Below are positions 44,701 through 55,923 of a stretch of DNA of 64,000 nt, in pieces. Source of the DNA: Canna indica (taxonomy: Eukaryota > Streptophyta > Magnoliopsida > Zingiberales > Cannaceae); assembly GCA_034359265.1 (NCBI GenBank), contig CP136890.1, positions 50,921,001 to 50,985,000 on the forward strand, in the 5' to 3' direction. Within the stretch, counting starts at the first letter, position 1; each line of letters opens with the position of its first letter. Made by a program: the position numbers and the translations under genes. Below the pieces are notes generated by a model that saw only the letters and a list, made by a program, of their open reading frames with translations, was not told where the DNA came from and did no database searches.

Positions 44701-46604
44701 TTGGAGCTGTGTTGATGCAGCATGAGAGAGTGGTTGCTTATGCTTCTCGTCAGTTGAAGGAGCATGAGAAGAACTACCCAGTGCATGACCTGGAGTTAGC
44801 AGCGATCATTTTTGTGCTAAAGATTTGGCGGCACTACCTGTATGGAGCGACTTTTGAGATCTTCACAGATCATAAGAGCCTGAAGTATCTGTTCACTCAG
44901 AAGGAGTTGAACATGAGGCAGCGCAGATGGATGGATTTCTTGAAGGATTATGATTGCTCCATTAACTATCATCCTGGTAAGGCTAATGTTGTTGCAGATG
45001 CCTTAAGCAGAAAATCAGTTGGGATGTTGGCTTACCTCAGAGTTGCAGCGTCTGAACTAATTCGGCAGTTTTCAGAGCTGAGTTTGGATGTGCTTCGTCC
45101 TACTGAGAGAGGAGTGCTAGCTCAGCTCATTGCTCATTCGCCGATTGTTCAGCGGATTCAGGAGAGCCAGATCGAGGATCGTCATCTTCAGGCTATGATT
45201 GAGGAGATAGAGCAAGGGCGAAAGCCCGACTTCTCCAGAGATTCAGATGGTACCATCAGATTTAGAGGCAGGTTATGTGTGCTTGAGGAGCATCCGGTAA
45301 AGGAAGAATTGTTGGCTGAAGCTCATAGATCCCGATTTGCAATGCATCCGGGGAGTTCTCGGATGTATCAGGACCTCAAACGGTCATATTGGTGGCGAGG
45401 GATGAAAAAGGATGTTGCAGAGGTTGTGGCTAAGTGCTTGATTTGTCAGCAGATCAAGATAGAGCATCAGCGACCTGCAGGGAAGCTTCAGAACATTCCT
45501 ATTCCGGAGTGGAAATGGGAGCATATCACGATGGATTTTGTTACTGGACTTCCGAGATCGCAGAGAGGGCATGACTCGATTTGGGTGATTGTTGATCGAC
45601 TTACCAAGTCTGCCCACTTTTTGCCGATGAAGAAGACTTTTCCTCTTAGTCGATTGGCAGCCTTATATTGCAGAGAGATTGTTCGGCTTTATGGTGTGCC
45701 AGCCAGCATCATCTCGGATAGAGATCCGCGATTTACTTCGCATTTTTGGGAGAGTTTGCAGCAAGCTTTGGGTATGCAGCTCCGATTCAGTACCACCTAT
45801 CATCCGCAGACTGATGGCCAGTCGGAGCGCACGATTTAGACTCTTGAGGATCTTTTGCGTGCTTGTGTGTTGGACTTCGGAGGTAGCTGGGAGGACCACC
45901 TTCATCTGGTGGAGTTCTCATATAATAATAGCTACCACTCGGCTATTCAGATGGCACCGTTTGAGGCTCTTTATGGCCGAAGATGCAGATCACCAGTGCA
46001 TTGGGATGAGGTTGGTGAGCGTCGACTTTTGGGACCAGAGATGGTTCAGCGGGATATAGAGCTGGTGCAGATGATCAGACAGAGATTACTGACCGCCCAG
46101 AGTCGTCAGAAGAGTTATGCTGATCGGCGTATGAGAGACTTAGAGTTCTCAGTTGGGGATCATGTTTTTCTTAGAGTGTCTCCTACCAGAGGTGTCATGC
46201 GGTTTGGCAAGAAGGGAAAGCTCGCACCGCGTTTTATTGGCCCATTCGAGATCTTGGAGAGAGTGGGAGCGGTAGCGTATCGGCTAGCCTTGCCTCCGTC
46301 ATTAGCTGATGTGCACGATGTCTTCCATGTTTCTATGTTGAGGAAGTATGTGCCTGATCCTACTCACATCTTGTAGCAGCAGTCAGTTCAGCTTCAGCCT
46401 GACTTTAGCTTTGAGGAGCAGCCTGTTCGGATTCTTGACAGGAAAAAGCATCAGCTTCGTAACAAGGTAATATCGCTCGTCAAGGTTGGGTGGCAGCATT
46501 ATTCTGATTCGGAGGCCACTTGGGAGCGAGAGGAGGATATTCGAGTGCTCTACCCTCATCTCTTTGAGTCAGGTATTCAAATTTGGAGGACCAAATTTTT
46601 TTAG
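41784..46604 (+). pseudogene. Tekay-type gag-pol polyprotein with three in-frame stops
   Basis: One frame runs from the gag start [16 protein letters not shown] (41784; an in-frame ATG at 41748 also exists) to TAG at 46602-46604 with no frameshift. In order: R/G-rich N-terminus; gag domain (about 42220-42620); two CCHC knuckles, [14 protein letters not shown] (42963) and [14 protein letters not shown] (43023); protease [10 protein letters not shown] (43230); reverse transcriptase with [11 protein letters not shown] (44229); RNase H beginning [12 protein letters not shown] (44670); integrase with its zinc segment (about 45320-45450) and catalytic aspartates in MDFVTGLP and [11 protein letters not shown] module FIGPFEILERVG; and a chromodomain (46430-46573) with VGWQHYSDSEATWE. 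Stops are TGA 44505, TAG 45837 and TAG 46374. Fresh decay of a once complete element is the simplest reading. Confidence 0.95.
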
Positions 46605-46614
46605 GTGGGGAGGA
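46597..46614 (+). other. Polypurine tract before LTR2
   Basis: TTTTTTAGGTGGGGAGGA abuts the LTR start TGTTATACC. The purine run AGGTGGGGAGGA is the plus-strand primer site expected at this place. Confidence 0.85.
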
Positions 46615-48941
46615 TGTTATACCTGAAAATATTTTGGACTTAGTTGTAAAAATATTTCTTAGAGAGGCCTTTTTGCAAAAATGCTAATCCTATTTAATTA
46701 AGCCCTAAACCCTCTCTAATATTTTCTTTTCTCTCTCGATCCCGGTAGGGCCAATAGGTGCGGCGGTCGACGGAAGGTCTTTAGGCGTCAGCGGTGAGAA
46801 GGCTCCGGTGAATCAAAGTTCGGAGGAGATTTCCGGTAGGATTCTTAAACCACTTCTTTCCTTTCGCTTAGGGTAAACTCGATTTGGGATGAGATTGGTG
46901 TAGATAGTTGTCGATTTGTAGATCTGAAGTTTTTGTTGTTCGCTCGTCATGTGTTCTTGCCGACTGGAATTTTCGAATATGAAATGCATTCGTTGAATCT
47001 CGTTGTTTTCGTCGTCGTTTTCGTTTGAGTTTGGATCGGATCTTCTCGTCATGGTTTGTCGAGATGTCGGCCTGTCTGTGCGCGAACTCGTCGTCAGGAA
47101 CGTCGTCGCTGCCGGACGCGCTGCTGTCAGGCACGTCGTCGCCACGCGCACGAAGTCGCCCGGCGCGAGGGGCGCGATGTCGGCCGCACAGCGTCGCCTG
47201 GCGCGAGGGGTCCGATGTTGGCCGCACAGCATCGCCTGGCGCGAGGGGCGAGGACGCCCCAGACTAGGGATGCCACCCCTGTTCCTCGTCGCCGCCTGGT
47301 AGTAGGGCGGCGACGAGTCGTCGGCATCGGCGGCGGGCTCCCCGGCGACCCGATCGGCCGGAGTAGTCGGGGATGAGGCAGTAGTGACGTCGGGTTGAGG
47401 TGGCGGCGTTGGCGAGCTGGGTTAAGGAAGATGAAGGTTATAACCTTATAATGTAATTATAAGTATATATCGGTGTTATATACTTTATATCCGTGTTATA
47501 TTCATTATACCAGTGTTATTATCTTGTATCAATTCAGTAATTGTTTTAGTCATATAACACTGTTATATGTGATTAGATGCTGCTGTGTGTGGTATGGTGG
47601 ATGTAGCAGTGATATGTCAAGTTGTAGCACTGTTACGAATTTTGTAACAGTGATGTATTAAGGTGTTATTAAGGCATTATGTTTGTTATTTTAAATAATT
47701 ATTTGGAGGCTTTATAGTTGGTCAAATTAGTCATATTATATATGATTTTGTACATACTCGTCGCCCCGAATCCATTGGTAGGGTCAGTTTTGCCATTTGG
47801 TTTCCGAATGTTAATAGCAGTATGCGTTATTGCCTCGTTTTGCCTCGTTTTGCGTGTCAGACCGAAAAGTATTATTTTATCGGTTTTCATGGTTTCTTCT
47901 CGAGTTATTCTTTTGTGGTAGTTGTTGTCAAGGTGAATCTCATCCTAGATCGGTTGTTACCCAATGTCGAAATATATCTTGTTGTTCTATTCCGTTGAAA
48001 ATTGATATCTACTGTTGTTGAAACTCCTTATGCATATTTGTTGAAATATGTTGCAAGCATGCTATTTTTATATGCATATTAGTTGAGGATGCTAGTATAG
48101 ATGTTGCATGCCTTATCTGTTGATAACATCTTAAGCTGTTGTTTATATATTTGGTTCATATAAGATGACATGATTACTAGCATTATATTAGTCGAGTTGT
48201 AGTTGTATAGTTGTTGACATGATGCATAGTTGATCTTTTGCTGGGCGATAGCCCTGGACACTGTTGATATATATTGCCCAAGGTGTAGGGCAAGTGACAC
48301 CGGTGATCACCTATTTATCACACGGGTTGTGTGTACGGCGTCGAGGTGTTAGACGTCTGCGGACTACCATTTTTGGATAGTCGCATCTCTAGCTGGAGCG
48401 GGCTTGAGGTGCCACTCTCGAGGTGTGAGAGTGCGGGGGAAACCCAATGTCCACTACGCTCTTGATTGGGTTTATGACACATACTCATATAGATGATAGT
48501 TGACATAGTTGACATAGTTGATTGGTATAGGTGCATCGAGTAGATGATTGAATCATATCTTCCGTTGTACACATGGCATCATAGCATCTTGTTGAAATCC
48601 TACTCAGCCTTCCGCTGATGTTTGTTGTTTTTGCCTCAGATCCTCAAGTATGACGGCTTTATCTCATGGGGTAGCTAGAGTTTTGGAGGAGGAGGAGACG
48701 TCTTCCGCACAGCATTTAGTTTCCTTATTTATTAGTTGAGTTATGCACTTTTAGCTAGACTCTAGAATTCATTGTTCATTTATGGACTGTTAAACTTTTA
48801 TTATTATCTGGTTGGACATTTTGATTAGAATCTGGTTGTAAGTTTAAATTCAGTCCATTTGATGATTGTTGTTCTGTTGCTAGTTGCGCTTCTCCTAGGT
48901 GAGGTCCCTTATATAGGGATAAATCTAGGCGGGGCGTAACA
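46615..48941 (+). mobile_element. LTR2 of the Tekay-type element
   Basis: 2327 bp from TGTTATACCTGAAAATATTT to GGCGGGGCGTAACA. It carries a 12-bp CGTCGTTTTCGT-type addition absent from LTR1. It is followed by spacer ACT and a primer-binding site rather than by host sequence, so it is internal to the array. Confidence 0.93.
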
Positions 48942-48944
48942 ACT

Positions 48945-49208
48945 TGGTATCAGAGCTTAGGATCGTCCTTCTCCATAGGATTGTTGGGTGTTTAGGTCTA
49001 AGGATGAGATTTCACCTTACTCTTAGATAATAAGTTGATTTTTAAATCGTTGGTTGTTGGTTGATTGAGAAACTTGAGTCGTTCTTTCCTTTTAGGAAAT
49101 ATGGAGGCTAGAGGTAGCTCGGGTGTCAGGACTGCCTTCAGAGGTGGACGCCGAGGTCGAGCTCGAGGTCGAGGCGGTAGGCAGGCTGCACAGACTCAGA
49201 GGGTTAGT
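48945..49208 (+). repeat. Duplicated PBS plus gag 5' end, copy 2
   Basis: The segment repeats 41628-41887 (primer-binding site, leader, gag start through QAAQTQRVS). At 49208 it switches to LTR sequence with TCTCGTTGTTTTCGTTGAAT. The resulting chimeric frame of 142 codons (49065-49493) fuses the gag N-terminus to arginine-rich translation of LTR sequence. Confidence 0.9.
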
Positions 49209-51123
49209 CTCGTTGTTTTCGTTGAATCTCGTTGTTTTCGTCGTCGTTTTCGTTTGAGTTTGGATCGGATCTTCTCGTCGTGGTTTGTCGAGATGTCGGT
49301 CTGTCTGTGCGCGAACTGGTCGTCAGGAGCGTCGTCGCTGCCGGACGCGTTGCTGTCGGGCGCGTCGTCGCCACGCGCACGAAGTCGCCCGGCGCGAGGG
49401 GCGCAATGTCGGCCGCACAGCGTCGCCTGGCGCGAGGGGCGAGGACGCCCCAAACTAGGGATGTCGCCCCTGTTCCTCGTCGCCGCCTGGTAGTAGGGCG
49501 GCGGCGAGTCGTCGGCGAGCTCCCCGGCGACCCGATCGGCCAGAGTAGTCGGGGATGAGGCAGTAGTGACGCCGGGTTGAGACGGTGGCGTTGGTGAGCT
49601 GAGTTAAGGAAGATGAAGGTTATAACCTTATAATGTAATTATAAGTATATATCGGTGTTATATACTTTATATCCGTGTTATATTCATTATACCAGTGTTA
49701 TTATCTTGTATCAATTCAGTAATTGTTTTAGTCATATAACACTGTTATATGTGATTAGATGCTGCTGTGTGTGGTATGGTGGATGTAGCAGTGATATGTC
49801 AAGTTGTAGCACTGTTACGAATTTTGTAACAGTGATGTATTAAGGTGTTATTAAGGCATTATGTTTGTTATTTTAAATAATTATTTGGAGGCTTTATAGT
49901 TGGTCAAATTAGTCATATTATATATGATTTTGTACATACTCGTCGCCCCGAATCCATTGGTGGGGTCAGTTTTGCCATTTGGTTTCCGGATGTTGATAGC
50001 AGTATGCGTTATTGCCTCGTTTTGCCTCGTTTTGCGTGTCAGACCGAAAAGTATTATTTTATCGGTTTTCATGGTTTCTTCTCGAGTTATTCTTTTGTGG
50101 TAGTTGTTGTCAAGGTGAATATCATCCTAGATCGGTTGTTACTCTATGTCGAAATATATCTTGTTGTTCTATTCCGTTGAAAATTGATATCTACTGTTGT
50201 TGAAACTCCTTATGCATATTTGTTGAAATATGTTGCAAGCATGCTATTTTTATATGCCTATTAGTTGAGGATGCTAGTATAGATGTTGCATGCCTTATCT
50301 GTTGATAACATCTTAAGCTGTTGTTTATATATTTGGTTCATATAAGATGACATGATTACTAGCATTATATTAGTCGAGTTGTAGTTGTATAGTTGTTAAC
50401 ATGATGCATAGTTGATCGTTTGCTGGGCGATAGCCCTGGACACTGTTGATATATATTGCCCAAGGTGTAGGGCAAGTGACACCGGTGATCACCTATTTAT
50501 CACACGGGTTGTGTGTACGGCGTCGAGGTGTTAGACGTCTGCGGACTACCATTTTTGGATAGTCGCATCTCTAGCTGGAGCGGGCTTGAGGTGCCACTCT
50601 CGAGGTGTGAGAGTGCGGGGGAAACCCAATGTCCACTACGCTCTTGATTGGGTTTATGACACATACTCATATAGATGATAGTTGACATAGTTGACATAGT
50701 TGATTGGTATAGGTGCATCGAGTAGATGATTGAATCATATCTTCCGTTGTACACATGGCATCATAGCATCTTGTTGAAATCCTACTCAGCCTTCCGCTGA
50801 TGTTTGTTGTTTTTGCCTCAGATCCTCAAGTATGACGGCTTTATCTCATGGGGTAGCTAGAGTTTTGGAGGAGGAGGAGACGTCTTCCGCACAGCATTTA
50901 GTTTCCTTATTTATTAGTTGAGTTATGCACTTTTAGCTAGACTCTAGAATTCATTGTTCATTTATGGACTGTTAAACTTTTATTATTATCTGGTTGGACA
51001 TTTTGATTAGAATCTGGTTGTAAGTTTAAATTCAGTCCATTTGATGATTGTTGTTCTGTTGCTAGTTGCGCTTCTCCTAGGTGAGGTCCCTTATATAGGG
51101 ATAAATCTAGGCGGGGCGTAACA
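49209..51123 (+). mobile_element. Truncated LTR3
   Basis: It lacks the first roughly 390 bp of the LTR and begins at the TCTCGTTGTTTTCG region. The rest matches LTR1/LTR2 to the GGGGCGTAACA end. It lacks nine bases (GTCGGCGGC-type) near 49518 that LTR4 has. Confidence 0.9.
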
Positions 51124-51390
51124 ACTTGGTATCAGAGCTTAGGATCGTCCTTCTCCATAGGATTGTTGGGTGTTTAGGTCTAAGGATGAGATTTCACCTT
51201 ACTCTTAGATAATAAGTTGATTTTTAAATCGTTGGTTGTTGGTTGATTGAGAAACTTGAGTCGTTCTTTCCTTTTAGGAAATATGGAGGCTAGAGGTAGC
51301 TCGGGTGTCAGGACTGCCTTCAGAGGTGGACGCCGAGGTCGAGCTCGAGGTCGAGGCGGTAGGCAGGCTGCACAGACTCAGAGGGTTAGT
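51124..51390 (+). repeat. Duplicated PBS plus gag 5' end, copy 3
   Basis: This is identical in structure to 48945-49208, with the primer-binding site at 51127-51138 and the same junction to truncated LTR sequence. The same 142-codon chimeric frame recurs at 51247-51675. The second junction matches the first base for base, so the unit was copied as a whole. Confidence 0.9.
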
Positions 51391-53313
51391 CTCGTTGTTT
51401 TCGTTGAATCTCGTTGTTTTCGTCGTCGTTTTCGTTTGAGTTTGGATCGGATCTTCTCGTCGTGGTTTGTCGAGATGTCGGTCTGTCTGTGCGCGAACTG
51501 GTCGTCAGGAGCGTCGTCGCTGCCGGACGCGTTGCTGTCGGGCGCGTCGTCGCCACGCGCACGAAGTCGCCCGGCGCGAGGGGCGCAATGTCGGCCGCAC
51601 AGCGTCGCCTGGCGCGAGGGGCGAGGACGCCCCAAACTAGGGATGTCGCCCCTGTTCCTCGTCGCCGCCTGGTAGTAGGGCGGCGGCGAGTCGTCGGCGT
51701 CGGCGGCGAGCTCCCCGGCGACCCGATCGGCCAGAGTAGTCGGGGATGAGGCAGTAGTGACGCCGGGTTGAGACGGTGGCGTTGGTGAGCTGAGTTAAGG
51801 AAGATGAAGGTTATAACCTTATAATGTAATTATAAGTATATATCGGTGTTATATACTTTATATCCGTGTTATATTCATTATACCAGTGTTATTATCTTGT
51901 ATCAATTCAGTAATTGTTTTAGTCATATAACACTGTTATATGTGATTAGATGCTGCTGTGTGTGGTATGGTGGATGTAGCAGTGATATGTCAAGTTGTAG
52001 CACTGTTACGAATTTTGTAACAGTGATGTATTAAGGTGTTATTAAGGCATTATGTTTGTTATTTTAAATAATTATTTGGAGGCTTTATAGTTGGTCAAAT
52101 TAGTCATATTATATATGATTTTGTACATACTCGTCGCCCCGAATCCATTGGTGGGGTCAGTTTTGCCATTTGGTTTCCGGATGTTGATAGCAGTATGCGT
52201 TATTGCCTCGTTTTGCCTCGTTTTGCGTGTCAGACCGAAAAGTATTATTTTATCGGTTTTCATGGTTTCTTCTCGAGTTATTCTTTTGTGGTAGTTGTTG
52301 TCAAGGTGAATATCATCCTAGATCGGTTGTTACTCTATGTCGAAATATATCTTGTTGTTCTATTCCGTTGAAAATTGATATCTACTGTTGTTGAAACTCC
52401 TTATGCATATTTGTTGAAATATGTTGCAAGCATGCTATTTTTATATGCCTATTAGTTGAGGATGCTAGTATAGATGTTGCATGCCTTATCTGTTGATAAC
52501 ATCTTAAGCTGTTGTTTATATATTTGGTTCATATAAGATGACATGATTACTAGCATTATATTAGTCGAGTTGTAGTTGTATAGTTGTTAACATGATGCAT
52601 AGTTGATCGTTTGCTGGGCGATAGCCCTGGACACTGTTGATATATATTGCCCAAGGTGTAGGGCAAGTGACACCGGTGATCACCTATTTATCACACGGGT
52701 TGTGTGTACGGCGTCGAGGTGTTAGACGTCTGCGGACTACCATTTTTGGATAGTCGCATCTCTAGCTGGAGCGGGCTTGAGGTGCCACTCTCGAGGTGTG
52801 AGAGTGCGGGGGAAACCCAATGTCCACTACGCTCTTGATTGGGTTTATGACACATACTCATATAGATGATAGTTGACATAGTTGACATAGTTGATTGGTA
52901 TAGGTGCATCGAGTAGATGATTGAATCATATCTTCCGTTGTACACATGGCATCATAGCATCTTGTTGAAATCCTACTCAGCCTTCCGCTGATGTTTGTTG
53001 TTTTTGCCTCAGATCCTCAAGTATGACGGCTTTATCTCATGGGGTAGCTAGAGTTTTGGAGGAGGAGGAGACGTCTTCCGCACAGCATTTAGTTTCCTTA
53101 TTTATTAGTTGATCTATGCACTTTTAGCTAGACTCTAGAATTCATTGTTCATTTATGGACTGTTAAACTTTTATTATTATCTGGTTGGACATTTGATTAG
53201 AATCTGGTTGTAAGTTTAAATTCAGTCCATTTGATGATTGTTGTTCTGTTGCTAGTTGCGCTTCTCCTAGGTGAGGTCCCTTATATAGGGATAAACCTAG
53301 GCGGGGCGTAACA
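51391..53313 (+). mobile_element. Truncated LTR4, outer 3' end of the array
   Basis: It is truncated like LTR3 and ends GGGGCGTAACA at 53313, directly followed by the target duplication TGTAC. Near its end it has GTTGATCTATGC as in LTR1, where LTR2 and LTR3 have GTTGAGTTATGC, and a one-base deletion in GGACATTTGATTAG. Confidence 0.9.
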
Positions 53314-53689
53314 TGTACCGAGGTGCAGTAGCGCAGCTGGTAGCGGCAGGGCAGCGGGTCTCGTGACATGTCGTGATCAAGGAGGACACCTGAGTCATTT
53401 TAGTGTCTCTTTGAGTTGTTGAGTCATGTTGACTCGGGTTGTAGTTTCCGCACTTTATTTTATTTGGGGAGTCTTGTTTATTTATTTGAACTTCTTTTTT
53501 AATAACTTGTTCAGTGTATTCATATTGAGTTTTGGTTTGGGTTGGTTCGTGATGTCATGTCGATTCTTTTCAAAAAATAAATAAATTTTCTATTGTTCAG
53601 GTTATTGTTGTTTTATTTGAGTTGGGTTAGGTTTCAGGATATGTGACGTATCCTGGCCAGTCATACCGAGTTTGAGGTGTGACAAGCTC

Positions 53690-55620
53690 ACATTGATACT
53701 GAATATTAAGGCTTAATTTTGCCAATGGTCAAGGCACAATTTCAATGCAAATGTTTTTCTAGTGTTGAAAGTTCAAACTACTAGAAACTTTTTGATAAAA
53801 TAGAAACAAACATAAGCTTGTGTCTACTCTACAATTTTATATTTGGCATTGTTAATTTGCAGAAAGTATGCCATAGTGAGAGATTATATAGAAGGAATAG
53901 AGAAAACTCTTTACTGCATCTTGTAAATCTTATGGCCACGCATGGGGGAGGGGGAGGAACACTAGCACTTCTATCAAAATGAGCATTTTTCCTAAAATAC
54001 TCAATGAACCTTATATACGCCATGAACATTTCGTAAAAATGCTATACCGTGATGTAGAGACAAAGGTTAATTATCTTACATAAGAGCTAGGTGAACCTTA
54101 GCCAATTTGAGAGGTGCTATCATTTATGAGGAAAGTTGTGGAATAGTTATTTACATAAAGCAACTAAAGTAAAAAAAAAAATCATGCATGGGTAAAAATT
54201 GCATGAATATGAGAGAGAAGTAAAGAAAGAAAGAAAGAACATAGAAGAGGGGCAGTGAAGAGGCGAAATGGAGATCCTAGATGAAAAGGGGAAATTGGAG
54301 AGAGGCGAGAAGAGGTTGATTACCAGGGCTAGAATATGGGCAGTTATGAGGCTCCTCCTTGTAGATCGGCGAAATAGAGAAATGGAGCTGGAGAATGGCA
54401 AAATTGAGAGAGAAGAAAGAAAAAAGAGACAACAATGATATCACCTTGAAGCTATCTTGAAGCCGACACCAGCGAAGGTAGTCGATGCATATGGTCACCA
54501 TGAGTGGCGGAACCGGCGGAGCATCGATACCACACCGTCATTACCATCGCAATTGTTGCAATCATGTCTCACCTTTTATCTCGATAGGAAGATGAAGTTT
54601 GAGAACACGCTGGGAAAAGAAGAAAGAAAAAATTAGGGATGAGGGTAGTAGATCAATCAATCATCGCTTTCTCCTTTTTTTCTTGACCGGAAGATGAAGT
54701 TTGAAAGCAGACGGGAAGAGAAGAAAGAGAATAAAAAACAAGGGTGATGAGGGACCAGGGTTATGAGATTACCTTGAACTTGATCTTGATCTTGAAGCAG
54801 GCGCCAATCCCTATCCCAGCCTCCCAGGAGTGGATGTATATGTTGACATGAGTGGTCGATGCTACGGAGCATTGCCACCACCGCTTTTGCACTCATCGCT
54901 CTCACCTACCAAGTTATTCTCTCTCCCTCTTTCCCCTCTCTCTCGTTTGAACTCTGAAATACGAATCAGTTGTCCTTAATTATTCACATAACAAGTCACG
55001 TGCAGAGGAACAACAAAACTTCACGAACAAGCTAAAAATTAATGGCCCAAGAGTCACGAAGTATAAATTATATAATGAAAAATCAATTTTATATTAAGAA
55101 AAATGAGATATTATTTTTAATTTATCATCACCTTGAAGTTGGCGTGGCATTTACATCAAGTAGGTTGATGCAAAAAGATTAAAAGAAAATAAAAGAAATG
55201 TTTATAAATATGCAAGCTAGGTTTTTATGATAAATAAATTTAATCTAACAATTATAATAATATTGATTTTATTTTTTAACATATAAAACAAATACATCAT
55301 AATTAAACATTATGAAAATAAAATAATTAATTAATACAACTAAAATCTATAAAAATTTAACTTAAATTCAATTAGAGTAATAAAAATTTCAATATTGCAA
55401 ATATAAAATTAGTGAAAATGTGAGAAAGGTGAATATAATAATAATAAAAACTCAAAAAATAACCATAAGTAAAAATTCTCAAAACAATTTACTTGCTAAT
55501 AAAAAATAATGAGTTTAAGAAAATACAACGTCGATAAGGAAAATTATGTGCTTTTTGACATAATAACGTAGATAACTATATCTACATTATAGCTTTTTTA
55601 AAAAAAGCCTAACTTAAACC
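53690..55620. other. AT-rich intergenic region with a degenerate duplication
   Basis: No gene is supported. Two related segments occur at about 54240-54640 and 54650-54940: GGAAGATGAAGTTTGA recurs at 54583 and 54689, and CCTTGAA...GATCTTGAAGC-type blocks followed by GAGTGG...GCGGAGCAT recur about 330 bp apart. The minus-strand open frames there are low-complexity. Confidence 0.55.
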
Positions 55621-55629
55621 CTGGTAATC

Positions 55630-55770
55630 GCTTGACGCTCGACTCTTCCTCATCTTATTTTCTTCCTCGCATCCCGTCGGCGCCTCACTTCTCCCGCTCA
55701 GCATCACTTCCGGCGATCCAATTTTCTATTTTCTGGCAGCCAGGTATATTTCCAGCGATCCTTCTCCTTC
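55630..55770 (+). other. Pyrimidine-rich 5'-UTR-like stretch
   Basis: TCGACTCTTCCTCATCTTAT leads into CTTCCTCGCATCCCGTCGG and CCGGCGATCC, unlike the AT-rich surroundings. A similar pyrimidine-rich stretch lies at 58940-59130. They could be relics of gene starts; I cannot attach a coding sequence. Confidence 0.3.
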
Positions 55771-55847
55771 CTCGCTTCCGCAATTTCGCCTTTGATGTTT
55801 TTGCTTCCGCCTGCTTGAGTCCAGAAGAAGTTCTGGAATTTGATTAT

Positions 55848-55923
55848 GATTCCAGAACTGTTCTGGAATCAAATTAATTTGATTCCAGAACTGTTCTGGA
55901 ATCAAATTAATTTGATTCCAGAA
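55848..55923. repeat. 33-bp palindromic tandem repeat
   Basis: The unit GATTCCAGAACTGTTCTGGA-ATCAAATTAATTT occurs at 55848 and 55881 with a partial third copy from 55914. Each unit contains two palindromes, ATTCCAGAAC-T-GTTCTGGAAT and CAAATTAATTTG. Confidence 0.9.

Larger units (their letters stand above)
39310..53313 (+). mobile_element. Tekay/Del-type Ty3/gypsy element in a tandem LTR array
   Basis: The order is LTR1 (39310-41624), primer-binding site, gag-pol with chromodomain, polypurine tract, LTR2 (46615-48941), gag start, truncated LTR3 (49209-51123), gag start, truncated LTR4 (51391-53313). Outer flanks are GGTAC (39305-39309) and TGTAC (53314-53318), a 5-bp duplication with one mismatch, so the whole array occupies one insertion site inside the outer LTR. 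The repeat period is 2182 and 2191 bp. The extra copies must have arisen after insertion. Confidence 0.92.
36690..53684 (+). mobile_element. Outer solo LTR (about 3 kb) split by a nested gypsy array
   Basis: The LTR starts TGTAATACCCAAAATC at 36690 and ends GAGGTGTGACA at 53684. AGCTC flanks it perfectly (36685-36689 and 53685-53689). Its left part is 36690-39309 and its right part about 53319-53684; the inner element occupies 39310-53313. A TATA-like TATAAATTAG lies near 36995, followed by the transcribed-region-like sequence. Only one LTR lies between the duplications, so it is a solo LTR formed by recombination. Confidence 0.9.

Noticed and set aside
46813..53313. The repeated LTR blocks as an assembly error
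   Set aside because: Copies carry consistent differences (2182 versus 2191 period, GATCTATG versus GAGTTATG, a 12-bp indel), so they are not simple collapsed or duplicated reads, although long reads should confirm this.
53329..53340. TAGCGCAGCTGG, a match to the A box of a tRNA gene
   Set aside because: No B box (GGTTCGANTCC) and no foldable acceptor or anticodon arms follow; the sequence is part of the outer LTR.
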